A model generated the notes under the pieces. That model was not told the DNA's origin. It saw only the letters and a list, made by a program, of their open reading frames with translations, and ran no database searches. This document shows, in pieces, positions 25,952 through 34,532 of a stretch of DNA of 64,000 nucleotides. Position 1 is the stretch's first letter; every line of letters begins with the position of its first letter. Source of the DNA: an uncultured Eubacteriales bacterium (GTDB taxonomy: Bacteria > Bacillota > Clostridia > Oscillospirales > Acutalibacteraceae); NCBI GenBank assembly GCA_934486895.1, contig CAKSQZ010000004.1, positions 1 to 64,000 of the forward strand, written 5' to 3'. Position numbers and translations under genes: made by a program.

Positions 25952-25997
25952 ACCAAAGGTGTAAAGTAATAATACTTTAGAGAGGCGGCGAAGTCGG

Positions 25998-26324
25998 GTG
26001 AAAAAAGATCTTATGATCGGCAGCCTGCTCGATTGTTATTCGCCGTTGCTAACCGAAAAGCAGCGTTATCTGCTCGATTGCTATTATAATGAGGATCTGT
26101 CACTGTCCGAAATTGCAGACAACGAGGGTATTACACCTCAGGGCGCGAGAGATATAATCAGCCGCGCGGCGCACAGACTGTGCGACTATGAGCAAAAGCT
26201 CGGGCTTTATAAGCTGATTTGCCAAAATCAAAAGGCGCTGTCAGAGCTTTCCGAGCTCGCCGATATGACAGGCGGCGATATTGCCGCAAAGCTCAGAGCG
26301 ATCGCTGCGGAATTTTATGAATAA
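25998..26324 (+). CDS. ylxM: YlxM family DNA-binding-like protein
   Basis: Small helix-turn-helix protein that sits upstream of ffh in many Firmicutes and has been linked to signal recognition particle function. The GTG start at 25998 follows GAGGCGG. The 108 residues include the family motif LLDCYYNEDLSLSEIADNEG and a sigma-70 region-4-like helix-turn-helix (GITPQGARDIISRAAHRL). The 34-base gap to ffh and the shared promoter support an operon. Confidence 0.9.
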   Translation: MKKDLMIGSLLDCYSPLLTEKQRYLLDCYYNEDLSLSEIADNEGITPQGARDIISRAAHRLCDYEQKLGLYKLICQNQKALSELSELADMTGGDIAAKLRAIAAEFYE

Positions 26325-26358
26325 TCACTTTTAAAAACACCGGAAAGGAGGGCTTTTT

Positions 26359-27675
26359 ATGGCATTTGAGGGACTCAGCGAGAAGCTGGGCGCGGCGTTT
26401 AAGCGCCTGCGTTCCAAGGGCAGACTCAGCGAGCAGGATGTTAAAGACGCGATGCGTGAAGTTCGTCTTGCGCTGCTCGAAGCCGATGTAAACTATCGTG
26501 TCGCCAAAGACTTCACCGCAAAATGCACCGAAAGATGCGTCGGTGAAAAGGTCATGGAAAGCCTGACTCCTGCGCAGACGGTCATTAAAATCGTCAACGA
26601 AGAGCTGACCGCTCTCATGGGCGAGACCGCCGCGAGAATAAATTTTGCGAGCCATCCGCCAACAGTCATTATGATGTGCGGTCTGCAAGGCTCCGGTAAA
26701 ACAACTCATTGCGCAAAGCTCGGCAGACTGTTGAAGCAAAAGGGTCATCGTCCGCTGCTTGTTGCGTGCGATGTTTACCGACCTGCGGCTATAACTCAGC
26801 TTAAAGTTGTCGGTGAGCAGGTCGGAGTCGGCGTCTTTGAAATGGGCGCTGAGAAGCCCGAAAAGATCGCAAAAGAAGCGATCCGCTATGCGAAAGACCA
26901 CGGCAACGACATTGTTATCATAGATACTGCGGGTCGTCTGCATATCGACGAAGAGATGATGGACGAACTTCGCAGACTGAAAACAACGGTCGAGCCGAAT
27001 GAGATATTGCTTGTTATTGACGCAATGCTCGGTCAGGACGCTGTTAATGTCGCAAAGAGTTTCAATGAAGCCCTCGAGATAGACGGTGTTATCGTCACCA
27101 AGCTGGACGGCGATACAAGAGGCGGCGCGGCTTTGTCGGTCCGAGCCGTTACGGGGAAGCCGATAAAGTTTGCGGGTACAGGCGAAAAAGCCGAGGATCT
27201 TGAAGAGTTTTATCCGGATCGAATGGCGTCGCGTATTCTCGGCATGGGCGATGTAATGTCGCTTATCGAAAAGGCGGAGCAAACGCTCGATGAGAAAAAG
27301 GCGAAAGAGCTTGAGAAAAAGCTCAAGCACAACAGCTTTGATCTCAATGATCTGCTCGATCAGTTCCAGCAGATCAAGAAGATGGGGCCGCTCAAGCAGG
27401 TGCTCGGTATGATCCCGGGGCTCGGCTCTCAGATAAAGGACGCCGATATTGACGAGCGTCAGCTTGTTAAGGTCGAATCGATCATCTATTCGATGACCGA
27501 AAAGGAACGCGAAGAGCCCGATATTATCAATGCTTCGCGCAAGAAGAGAATTGCACTCGGCTGCGGAATGAAGGTTGAAGATGTCAATCGGCTTTTGAAG
27601 CAGTATGAGCAGATGAAAAAGATGTTCAAGCAGTTCGGCAAGGCGGGCAGGCGCAGTAAAAAGCGCAGAAAGTAA
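26359..27675 (+). CDS. ffh: Signal recognition particle protein Ffh
   Basis: GTPase subunit of the signal recognition particle, which brings ribosomes with nascent signal sequences to the membrane. The 438 residues have the N domain, then the G domain with GLQGSGKTTHCAKLG (P-loop), DVYRPAAITQL, DTAGRLHID and TKLDGDTRGGAAL. The methionine-rich M domain ends in QMKKMFKQFGKAGRRSKKRR. The ATG follows GAAAGGAGG. It is followed by rpsP and khpA. Confidence 0.98.
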   Translation: MAFEGLSEKLGAAFKRLRSKGRLSEQDVKDAMREVRLALLEADVNYRVAKDFTAKCTERCVGEKVMESLTPAQTVIKIVNEELTALMGETAARINFASHPPTVIMMCGLQGSGKTTHCAKLGRLLKQKGHRPLLVACDVYRPAAITQLKVVGEQVGVGVFEMGAEKPEKIAKEAIRYAKDHGNDIVIIDTAGRLHIDEEMMDELRRLKTTVEPNEILLVIDAMLGQDAVNVAKSFNEALEIDGVIVTKLDGDTRGGAALSVRAVTGKPIKFAGTGEKAEDLEEFYPDRMASRILGMGDVMSLIEKAEQTLDEKKAKELEKKLKHNSFDLNDLLDQFQQIKKMGPLKQVLGMIPGLGSQIKDADIDERQLVKVESIIYSMTEKEREEPDIINASRKKRIALGCGMKVEDVNRLLKQYEQMKKMFKQFGKAGRRSKKRRK

Positions 27676-27733
27676 TGATTTCTACGGCATAGCGCCGTTA
27701 GATATACGAACACATTTTCGGAGGTGAATGAAA

Positions 27734-27976
27734 ATGGCAGTTAAGATCAGACTTCGCAGAATGGGCGCTAAGAAAGCACCGTTCTACCGTGTGGTAGTTG
27801 CTGACTCTCGTTTCCCGAGAAACGGCAGATTTATCGAAGAACTCGGATTCTACGATCCCACAAAGGAGCCGGCAGTTATCAAGATCGACGGTGAGAAGGC
27901 TAAAAAGTGGATCGCAAACGGCGCTCAGCCGACTGATACGGTCAAGGTGCTCCTCAAAAAAAGCGAGATTCTTTAA
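27734..27976 (+). CDS. rpsP: 30S ribosomal protein S16
   Basis: Small-subunit ribosomal protein, 80 residues, starting MAVKIRLRRMGAKKAPFYRV as usual for S16. The second ATG at 27734 is used because it lies 7 bases after GGAGGTG, whereas the first is only one base away. The gene follows ffh by 58 bases and precedes khpA by 27 bases. Confidence 0.97.
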   Translation: MAVKIRLRRMGAKKAPFYRVVVADSRFPRNGRFIEELGFYDPTKEPAVIKIDGEKAKKWIANGAQPTDTVKVLLKKSEIL

Positions 27977-28003
27977 TTTCGTTTTTGAAAGGATGGTTTT
28001 TTA

Positions 28004-28237
28004 ATGAAAGAACTTCTTGAAACGCTGGCGCGCGGTCTTGTAAACGAGCCGGACGCAGTTTCTGTCGTTGAGGACGAGCCGAATGAGGAGGGCGTTATCG
28101 TGTTCCACCTCAATGTCGCTCCGGACGATATGGGCAGAGTTATTGGTAAGCAGGGCAGGATCGCAAAGGCGATTCGCGTTGTTATGAGATCCGTTGCAAC
28201 ACGCAGCAATCAGAAAATTATGGTCGAGATCGACTGA
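28004..28237 (+). CDS. khpA: KH-domain RNA-binding protein KhpA
   Basis: Small KH-domain protein (77 residues) that works with KhpB/Jag in RNA binding and cell elongation in related bacteria. The GXXG loop is GKQG within DDMGRVIGKQGRIAKAIRVV. The ATG follows GAAAGGATGG. In many Firmicutes rimM, trmD and rplS follow; here a terminator follows instead, so the usual cluster is cut short. Confidence 0.94.
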   Translation: MKELLETLARGLVNEPDAVSVVEDEPNEEGVIVFHLNVAPDDMGRVIGKQGRIAKAIRVVMRSVATRSNQKIMVEID

Positions 28238-28245
28238 TCATAGAC

Positions 28246-28276
28246 AAAAAACCGAGGGTATCCCCCTCGGTTTTTT
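28246..28276 (+). terminator. Intrinsic terminator after khpA
   Basis: AAAAAACCGAGGG and CCCTCGGTTTTTT form a perfect 13-bp stem around TATCC. Confidence 0.92.
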
Positions 28277-28279
28277 GTT

Positions 28280-28690
28280 GCCCGCCGACGAAGTCGGTTT
28301 GCCGGCAACAAAGTTGCTTTGCCGTGGGAAGTTATCATTTTGTCTAACTTTTTATGCTCGACAAGCGGCTATGCACAAGAAAAGCCTCCCCTGTGTAAGG
28401 GGAGGTGGCAAAACGAAGTTTTGTCGGAGGGGTTGTCAAATAATATAACAGTTATACAACAATCCCTCAGTCACTCCGTGACAGCTGTGCACCGGAGCCC
28501 GTCCCCTCTGTCACCGTTAGCACGGTTGCTATGCCGGCGGCAATGCCGCAGATAAGCCGGCAACGAAGTTGCTATGCCGTAATCGGCTATCATGGTATTT
28601 AACTTTAAAAGCTCGACATTTGGTTTACCGTTTGTCGGGTATTTTATGTATCCCACCGCACAAACTCCCCGCGGCAAAGCAGCTCTGCTG
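28280..28690. repeat. Intergenic repeat mosaic
   Basis: No gene is seen. Modules in order: GCCGGCAACAAAGTTGCTTTGCCG; a degenerate CTCGACAAG hairpin at 28350; the palindrome GCCTCCCCTGTGTAAGGGGAGG at 28383-28404 with its GTCGGAGGGGTTGT partner; an inverted relative at 28461-28505; the GTTAGCACGGTTGCTATGCC module; and CTCGACATTTGG...GTCGGG at 28612-28639 with a T run. Most modules recur at 9.6, 21.5 and 35.8 kb. Confidence 0.7.
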
Positions 28691-28698
28691 CCGCCTGG

Positions 28699-28727
28699 TT
28701 GCAGATTTTCTGAAGATGTGGTATAAT
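28699..28727 (+). promoter_or_regulatory. Promoter of the S51 peptidase gene
   Basis: TTGCAG (28699-28704) and TATAAT (28722-28727) with a 17-bp spacer. Confidence 0.65.
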
Positions 28728-28797
28728 GGCAGTATAAAAAAATACGGCGGCAATGCCGACCGAACTAACTCAAATATTTTTGAAAGGAGATAAAACA

Positions 28798-29463
28798 ATG
28801 ATTAACATTTTACTTGAAGGATTTGACATAGATGCGCCTTGGCTCTATGACGAATTGAAAAACTACATACAGCCAAATCATTCTGTTACGGTCGTTGCGT
28901 TCTCCTTTAGAGACAACCGTGTAAAATCCTTGTCGGATTGGAATGCTTTGTATAGCAAGGAATGTGGCAAATATCACGACGGGATTGTTGGTGGCTTTAC
29001 TGCTTATGGCATCCCGGAAGAAAACATTAGCTTTATCAATTATTTCACCGACACAAAGGAATCTGCAGCTCAAAAAATCAAAAGCGCAGACATTGTATAT
29101 TTCCTTGGTGGGTTGCCGGACAGAATGATGGATCGAATCAAAGAGTTCGATTTGTATGATATTTTGATGCAACATGATGGGATTCTGATGGGCTATAGTG
29201 CCGGTGCTGTCATTCAGTTAGCGGAGTACCATTTGTCTCCCAATGATGATTATCCCGAATTTAAGTATTATGAGGGGCTTCCTTATCTGAATGATTTTTA
29301 TTTGGAAGTTCACTATGAGGGGACGGCGGTACAGGATGAGTCGATACAACGGGTACTTGCTGAACGTGGTAAAACCGTGTATGCAACCGCTGTGCGAGCT
29401 GGCGCAATTCTCGTGGATAATGGAAACCTTAAACTGCTCGGTGATGTCAAAATTTTTCGATGA
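28798..29463 (+). CDS. Peptidase S51 (dipeptidase E-like)
   Basis: Serine peptidase of the aspartyl-dipeptidase/cyanophycinase class, cytoplasmic. The ATG at 28798 follows AAAGGAG. The 221 residues show the nucleophile elbow MGYSAGAVIQLAEY with the catalytic Ser, preceded by VYFLGGLPDRMMDRI, which matches the conserved FxGG of the family. Base composition is more AT-rich than in its neighbours (for example TTTGACATAGATGCG) and codon choice differs, so it may have been acquired by transfer. A small frame overlaps its 3' end. Confidence 0.85.
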   Translation: MINILLEGFDIDAPWLYDELKNYIQPNHSVTVVAFSFRDNRVKSLSDWNALYSKECGKYHDGIVGGFTAYGIPEENISFINYFTDTKESAAQKIKSADIVYFLGGLPDRMMDRIKEFDLYDILMQHDGILMGYSAGAVIQLAEYHLSPNDDYPEFKYYEGLPYLNDFYLEVHYEGTAVQDESIQRVLAERGKTVYATAVRAGAILVDNGNLKLLGDVKIFR

Positions 29464-29656
29464 TGTATGCAATAGCGGCGAACAATTACATTTGACACGC
29501 TATGAATATGAGGTAATGCAACGCCTAAGCAAGTTAGAGCGGATAAACCTATTAGAAGAGATTATCAAAAGGCAAAGCCGTTGCAAAACGGTAGAAGGGT
29601 GTATTCGTGTTCTCGAAGATACGCTAAAAGCCTTGGAAAACGAAAAAGACGACTAA
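29444..29656 (+). CDS. Small helical protein, hypothetical
   Basis: Not recognised. A 70-residue frame starting MSKFFDDVCNSGEQLHLTRY overlaps the end of the S51 gene by 20 bases and shares its AT-rich composition. The protein is predicted to be helical (YEYEVMQRLSKLERINLLEE). The only ribosome-site candidate is a weak GGTG, so expression would depend on coupling to the upstream gene. A longer frame upstream is just a shadow of the peptidase gene. Confidence 0.5.
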   Translation: MSKFFDDVCNSGEQLHLTRYEYEVMQRLSKLERINLLEEIIKRQSRCKTVEGCIRVLEDTLKALENEKDD

Positions 29657-29781
29657 TTAAAGCCGACTTTTCCAAAAACAATACCCCAAACCCATCCCGA
29701 CTGTAATTGGGAAGTGGTTAAATTATATCATCTTATCGGGGAAAAGTCAACACAAGCTTTTAAAATTTTAAAGGAGCAATT

Positions 29782-30120
29782 ATGGCAACAACCGAAGAAT
29801 ACGCACGCTTTGTCTGCGGGCAGGCGGAGGGCAGCGGCGACATTCACTGTCGCAAAATGTTCGGCGAGTATATGATCTATGTCGATGACCGCCCTGTTCT
29901 GCTCGTGTGCGACAACACCGTTTTTGTTAAAAAGCTGCCCGAAACCGAGGTTTTGCTCAAAAATGCGGAATGCGGCTTCCCGTATGACGGCGCAAAGGAG
30001 CGCTATATCCTCGACATCGACGATAAAGACCTGACAATGAAAGTCATAGCCGCATTAGTGCCGGTGACACCGCTGCCGAAACCGCGCCGAAAAAAACACG
30101 GAAAGCCGGAGAATAAATAA
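29782..30120 (+). CDS. TfoX N-terminal domain protein
   Basis: The 112 residues carry a TfoX_N domain (CRKMFGEYMIYVDDRPVLLV, then the KxLPETE region), a fold shared with the N-terminus of the competence regulator TfoX. No C-terminal helix-hairpin domain is present, so a Sxy-like regulatory role cannot be assumed. A basic tail (KPRRKKHGKPENK) follows. The ATG follows AAAGGAG. The stop overlaps the ATG of the next gene by one base (TAATG), so the two are probably translated together. Confidence 0.88.
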   Translation: MATTEEYARFVCGQAEGSGDIHCRKMFGEYMIYVDDRPVLLVCDNTVFVKKLPETEVLLKNAECGFPYDGAKERYILDIDDKDLTMKVIAALVPVTPLPKPRRKKHGKPENK

Positions 30121-31172
30121 TGTCTTTTTTTAATGATAACGAATTTTTGTGGGATAGGCTGAAAAGCACGGATAAACCGATCGTCGTCTACGGCACGGGC
30201 AACGGTGCGGATAAGCTGTTCTCGCTGTGCGAGCGGTTCGGAGTCACGGTGTCCGCAATTTTTGCGTCCGACGGGTTCGTGCGATCAAGGGAATTTCGCG
30301 GCTTTCGTGTGCAAAGTCTGTCGGATATAGAACGGCAATATGAAGATTTCATCGTCTTGCTGTCGTTTGCCGTTTTTAAAGACGATCTTATGCAAACAAT
30401 GATAAATATTTCAAAAAAGCACGAATTTTATGCGCCGGATATGCCGCTTTTCGGCGGCGGACTTTTGGACAGACAGCTTCTGACCGAAAACGCGGATAAG
30501 ATCGCAAATGCGTATTCGCTTCTTGCGGACGACCGCTCGAGAGCCGTTTTTGAAAACGTTTTGCGTTATCGCTACACGGGCAGGATCGATCATCTGCTTG
30601 CCTGCGAGAGCAGCCGCGACGAGATCATGTCAGAGCTCAGCCTGCCGAAAAACCCGAATTATCTCGATCTCGGCGCATATGACGGCGACACCGTCAGAGA
30701 GTTTATCGCGCGGTATCCCGACCACGGCGAAATAACCGCTTTGGAGCCCGACCCGAAAAACTTTAAAAAGATGAAAAAAGACGCCGAACTCGTGAGGTGC
30801 GGAGTCGAAATGATCGAGGCGGCTGCATGGTGCGAAAGCGGCACTCTCGAATTTTCCGCCGAGGGCTCGCGCAACTCTCATGCGCAGTCGGACGGCGGTG
30901 CTGTGAGAGCCGTGAGTGTGGACGAACTGCTTAAAAACCGCAGGATCGATCTTATTAAAATGGATGTTGAGGGCGTCGAAAGCGAGGTTTTATCCGGCAT
31001 GAAAAACACCGCTTGCAAATGGTCGCCTGCGCTGATAGTCAGTGCCTATCACAAAACAAACGACCTTTTCGAGCTGATCGAAAAGGTCGCAAAGCTGCTG
31101 CCGGAACGAAAGATATATCTTCGGCATCACCGCTATATTCCTGCATGGGAAACAAATATTTATGCTTTTTAG
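30120..31172 (+). CDS. FkbM family methyltransferase
   Basis: S-adenosylmethionine-dependent methyltransferase, target unknown; family members often modify sugars or lipids. The 350 residues have an N-terminal part of about 170 residues with a short Rossmann-like stretch (DKPIVVYGTGNGADKLFSL). The FkbM domain has YLDLGAYDGDTVREF (motif I), TALEPDPKNF, and the late motif IDLIKMDVEGVESEVLSG. The upstream gene ends on its start codon. The convergent metallopeptidase gene ends only two bases away. Confidence 0.88.
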   Translation: MSFFNDNEFLWDRLKSTDKPIVVYGTGNGADKLFSLCERFGVTVSAIFASDGFVRSREFRGFRVQSLSDIERQYEDFIVLLSFAVFKDDLMQTMINISKKHEFYAPDMPLFGGGLLDRQLLTENADKIANAYSLLADDRSRAVFENVLRYRYTGRIDHLLACESSRDEIMSELSLPKNPNYLDLGAYDGDTVREFIARYPDHGEITALEPDPKNFKKMKKDAELVRCGVEMIEAAAWCESGTLEFSAEGSRNSHAQSDGGAVRAVSVDELLKNRRIDLIKMDVEGVESEVLSGMKNTACKWSPALIVSAYHKTNDLFELIEKVAKLLPERKIYLRHHRYIPAWETNIYAF

Positions 31173-31174
31173 AT

Positions 31175-31885
31175 TCAGTCGCGCCGATTTCTGCCGACGA
31201 TCAACAGCAATCTGATAAGCTGCATCAAGCTGACTGCAAGCGCCGCGACATAGGTCATGGCGGCTGCGGTCAGTACTTTTTTGCAGGCGGTCAGATCGTC
31301 GCCAGCGAGCAAACCCATATCGTCGATCGTGCGAACCGCGCGTCGGCTCGCATTAAACTCTGTCGGCAGTGTGACGAGCTGAAACAGCACACACAGCGAG
31401 AACAGCGCCACACCGATATACGCGACATAGATCGCGTTTTGCGACCAGGCTGTGAGTATCAGACCGAGTATGATAAGCGGGATCGACAGCTTCGAGCCGA
31501 TATTTGTTATCGGGATTATCGCATTGCGGATCTTTATCGGGAGATACCCTGTCGCATGCTGGATCGCGTGTCCGCACTCATGCGCCGCAACGCCTACCGC
31601 CGCCGGAGTCGGCTGATCGTAGACCGAGTCGGAAAGCCTGACAACATTCGCTCTCGGATCATAATGATCGGAAAGCTTGCCGCTTGCCCGTTCGATACTC
31701 ACATTTGAAAGTCCGGCGGCATCAAGTATCCTGCGAGCGGCCTCGGCACCCGTGAGCCCTCTTTGATTTCTCACTTTCGAGTAGCGGTCGAATGTGCTGT
31801 TGACCATGGCGCTCGCGATCATCGCGAATATCACCGCCGGCAGCACCAGCACTATATATGTCCAGTCAATACCGTAAAAAAACAT
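31175..31885 (-). CDS. YugP-like zinc metallopeptidase (Zn_peptidase_2)
   Basis: Membrane-bound neutral zinc peptidase of unknown substrate. The 236 residues have an N-terminal helix (YIVLVLPAVIFAMIASAMV), the zinc site AAHECGHAIQHATGY (HEXXH with a further ligand downstream), and three C-terminal helices. The segment SDHYDPRANVVRLSDSVY is typical of the family. It is followed upstream by rsmE with a 9-base gap, so they are likely cotranscribed. Confidence 0.9.
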   Translation of the reverse strand: MFFYGIDWTYIVLVLPAVIFAMIASAMVNSTFDRYSKVRNQRGLTGAEAARRILDAAGLSNVSIERASGKLSDHYDPRANVVRLSDSVYDQPTPAAVGVAAHECGHAIQHATGYLPIKIRNAIIPITNIGSKLSIPLIILGLILTAWSQNAIYVAYIGVALFSLCVLFQLVTLPTEFNASRRAVRTIDDMGLLAGDDLTACKKVLTAAAMTYVAALAVSLMQLIRLLLIVGRNRRD

Positions 31886-31894
31886 AAAATCACC

Positions 31895-32608
31895 TCATAA
31901 ATTATCGGTCAGCAGCATAACTGCCGCAAGCGCCGCGATCGGCGCTGTTTCTGTGCGGAGTATCCGAGGGCCGAGCGAGCAGACCGTCGCTCCTGCCGCC
32001 TTCATCTTTTCGACTTCACATTCGTCAAATCCGCCTTCGGGGCCTATAAACAAAGCTATGCGGTCGCTGTCCGCAAGCAAAGATGAATCGAGTTTTTCGC
32101 CGCCGCCTTCATAGAAAAACAGCGTTTTATCAAAATCACGCAGGGATCTGATCGTTTTATCAAAATCGGCAATATCCCCGACATTCACTATCCTGCCCCT
32201 GCCGCACTGCTCGCAGGCACTCAGCGCGATCTTGTTATATCGCTCGATCTTTTTCTTTGCGCTTTTCTCGTCCGGCCGTGAGACGCACCTGCGCGACAGC
32301 ACCGGCACGATTTCGCCGCACCCCATCTCGACCGCCTTTTGCACCACCGAATCAAACTTATCCGATTTCGGCAGACATTGAAACAGCGTCACCGAAACGC
32401 TCGGCTCGGTCGTGTTTTTGTGCTTTGATATGACTTCGCACAAAACATTGTCCCCGATGCTTTTGATAACGCAGTCGTAATCGGTGCCGTTGTCGCACAG
32501 CGTTATGTGTTCGCCCGCTCTCATTCTCAGCGATTTTGAGATATGTCGGGCGTTTTCGCCTGCAATGCAGACATCAATCCCGTCTACCTTTTCAAAAAAA
32601 CGAGGCAT
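31895..32608 (-). CDS. rsmE: 16S rRNA m3U1498 methyltransferase
   Basis: Methylates N3 of U1498 in 16S rRNA of the 30S subunit. The 237 residues carry the PUA-like N-domain and a SPOUT domain. Family motifs are LFQCLPKSDKFDSVVQKAVE, the IGPEGGFDECEVEKM cofactor loop and LGPRILRTETAPIAALA. It lies between rsmA with its membrane neighbour and the YugP peptidase on the same strand. Confidence 0.96.
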   Translation of the reverse strand: MPRFFEKVDGIDVCIAGENARHISKSLRMRAGEHITLCDNGTDYDCVIKSIGDNVLCEVISKHKNTTEPSVSVTLFQCLPKSDKFDSVVQKAVEMGCGEIVPVLSRRCVSRPDEKSAKKKIERYNKIALSACEQCGRGRIVNVGDIADFDKTIRSLRDFDKTLFFYEGGGEKLDSSLLADSDRIALFIGPEGGFDECEVEKMKAAGATVCSLGPRILRTETAPIAALAAVMLLTDNL

Positions 32609-32626
32609 ATTACCCTCCGATATAAA

Positions 32627-33541
32627 TTATTTTCTGCCTTCGTTTAAAATAATTTCAAACGAAGCGTTTTTATCCATAGAAACGGTAAAACCGCCGTATT
32701 TGCGATACATCAGCTTATCAAATCCGAGTTTGAGCCTGCCGCCGTCCCCGAGCGTTGTTTTGCCCGAGATCTGCTTGCTTGTCGGATCGTTGCCGCCGGT
32801 GAGCGTTCCCGTCTCACCGTCCGCCGTTATCTTTGAAAAAAGCGTTTTGTCATCGCATTCCGATTTTGTCGGGTATTCGCAGAGATCGAGCGTATATAAA
32901 ACATCGCCGCCGCAGTCCGTTTCAATCGAGAGATCATAGAAGTTCAGGCGAAAGCTGTCCACTCTCGATTCTTTTATGCTCACGCTCGCAACACCGATCG
33001 CATCGGTGAGATCGCAGCTGAAAGAAAGTCTCTGCGGCTGACCGATACCGAGCGAGCCGTCTGCCACGGTGTAGGGCAGCAAAAGCACATCAATATCGAT
33101 AATGCCGCAAAATCCGCTTTGCGACTGCTTTTGCGATGAAATATAAGGCTCGCACAGCGTCATATATCCGTTTTTATCATCGGCAACGAGCTTCTTTTCG
33201 GAGCTGTTCAGGCCGTCGGCTGTTATCATCGAATAAAAAAGCGGATATTTCGATTTAAACTCCTTGTCCGCAAGCAAAGACCTGCCGCCGGCGAGCGCCT
33301 TTTCGAGCGATAAAAACTCATTGTCGCCTTCGATCACCGTTTGTGAGAACGAGTGCTTTGAAAACGCCGTTTCTTTAAAATCGGTTCGAATATTGTCAGT
33401 GTCGCGCAGGATAAGCCAGACCGCTATCGCCGCGAACCAGCAGAGTATCAGCACCGTGCCGATGATCGAACGCACTTTCGCGCGGGTGCCCGTTTTTTCC
33501 GACGGCTCGCTGTCGTAATCATGGTACATATAATCGTCCAT
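32627..33541 (-). CDS. Hypothetical single-helix membrane protein
   Basis: I do not recognise a family. The 304-residue protein has a charged N-terminus, one membrane helix at about residues 26-45 (IIGTVLILCWFAAIAVWLIL) and an extracellular part of about 255 residues rich in beta patterns (SFSCDLTDAIGVASVSIKES, GGFTVSMDKNASFEIIL). Its ATG directly abuts the stop codon of rsmA, so its translation is probably coupled. The role in this rRNA-modification cluster is unclear; the position may be incidental. Confidence 0.75.
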   Translation of the reverse strand: MDDYMYHDYDSEPSEKTGTRAKVRSIIGTVLILCWFAAIAVWLILRDTDNIRTDFKETAFSKHSFSQTVIEGDNEFLSLEKALAGGRSLLADKEFKSKYPLFYSMITADGLNSSEKKLVADDKNGYMTLCEPYISSQKQSQSGFCGIIDIDVLLLPYTVADGSLGIGQPQRLSFSCDLTDAIGVASVSIKESRVDSFRLNFYDLSIETDCGGDVLYTLDLCEYPTKSECDDKTLFSKITADGETGTLTGGNDPTSKQISGKTTLGDGGRLKLGFDKLMYRKYGGFTVSMDKNASFEIILNEGRK

Positions 33542-34408
33542 CTATTTGTCCTCCGAAAGCATTGCGACCTTGCCCGAAAGCGTTTTATAGTCGGATAAAG
33601 TGAGCTGTTCCGCACGAACCGTCGGCTTAAATCCGCAGCTTTCAATAAGCTCTGCCGCCTGCGGTTTTGATATTCCCAGCCCGCTTGAGAGCGAGTTGCA
33701 AAGCTGTTTTCTGCGCTGAGAAAAAGCGGCTCGCACCGTTTTGGAAAAGATCTTCGGCGTGCAGTCCCCTATGTCGGGCTCGGGCTTTATGTCTAGTCTG
33801 ATCACCGCGGAATCCACATTCGGCGGCGGCATAAAGCTGCCCCGCATAACTTTAAACAGCAGTTTCGGCTCGCTGTACGCCCTTACCGCGACCGTGACCG
33901 CACCGCATTCGCGGGTGCCGCATTCGGCGCAAAGGCGTTTCGCCGCTTCATACTGAACCATGACCGTGACCTTTTCGAGCGGCACGCGGCTTTCGAGAAG
34001 ATACATTATAATAGGCGATGTTATATAGTAGGGCAGATTGGCGCATAAAACAACAGGCATATCGCCGAAATTCTCCCGTATCAGCCGGTGAAGATCGATC
34101 TTCATAGCGTCACCGAAAATGACGGTTGTGTTTTCGCAGTCGGAAAGTGTTTCGGCGAGGATCGGTCTTAGGCGCTCGTCCAGTTCGATCGACACAACTT
34201 TTGCCGCTCTTTTTGAAAGTTCCCTTGTGAGCACGCCGACGCCCGGCCCTATCTCAATGACGCCGATACCGTCGCACCCGCAAAGCTCAGCCATTTTCGG
34301 GCAGACAGAAGGATCTGTGAGAAAGTTCTGTCCGAGCTGTTTCGAGAAGGTGAACCCTGCGTCTGAGAGCAGCCTTTTGATATATGAAATGTCAGTGAGC
34401 TTATTCAT
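33542..34408 (-). CDS. rsmA: 16S rRNA dimethyladenosine transferase
   Basis: Dimethylates A1518 and A1519 of 16S rRNA late in 30S assembly. The 288 residues have LGQNFLTDPSVCPKMAE, the cofactor motif VIEIGPGVGVLTRELSKR, the acidic VSIELDERL, and the catalytic NLPYYITSPIIM. The C-terminal domain starts PPPNVDSAVIRL. It heads the cluster rsmA, hypothetical, rsmE, peptidase. The ATG follows GGAGGG. Confidence 0.97.
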   Translation of the reverse strand: MNKLTDISYIKRLLSDAGFTFSKQLGQNFLTDPSVCPKMAELCGCDGIGVIEIGPGVGVLTRELSKRAAKVVSIELDERLRPILAETLSDCENTTVIFGDAMKIDLHRLIRENFGDMPVVLCANLPYYITSPIIMYLLESRVPLEKVTVMVQYEAAKRLCAECGTRECGAVTVAVRAYSEPKLLFKVMRGSFMPPPNVDSAVIRLDIKPEPDIGDCTPKIFSKTVRAAFSQRRKQLCNSLSSGLGISKPQAAELIESCGFKPTVRAEQLTLSDYKTLSGKVAMLSEDK

Positions 34409-34532
34409 AAAGCCCTCCTTTTTGAATGCTATGATAAGTATAACACAAAACGGTGTGAAATTGAATCTAAACTATTGAAATTCGGTGAATTTTAATGTAA
34501 AATATATTAAAAACGCCGAGGAGGAGCACATA

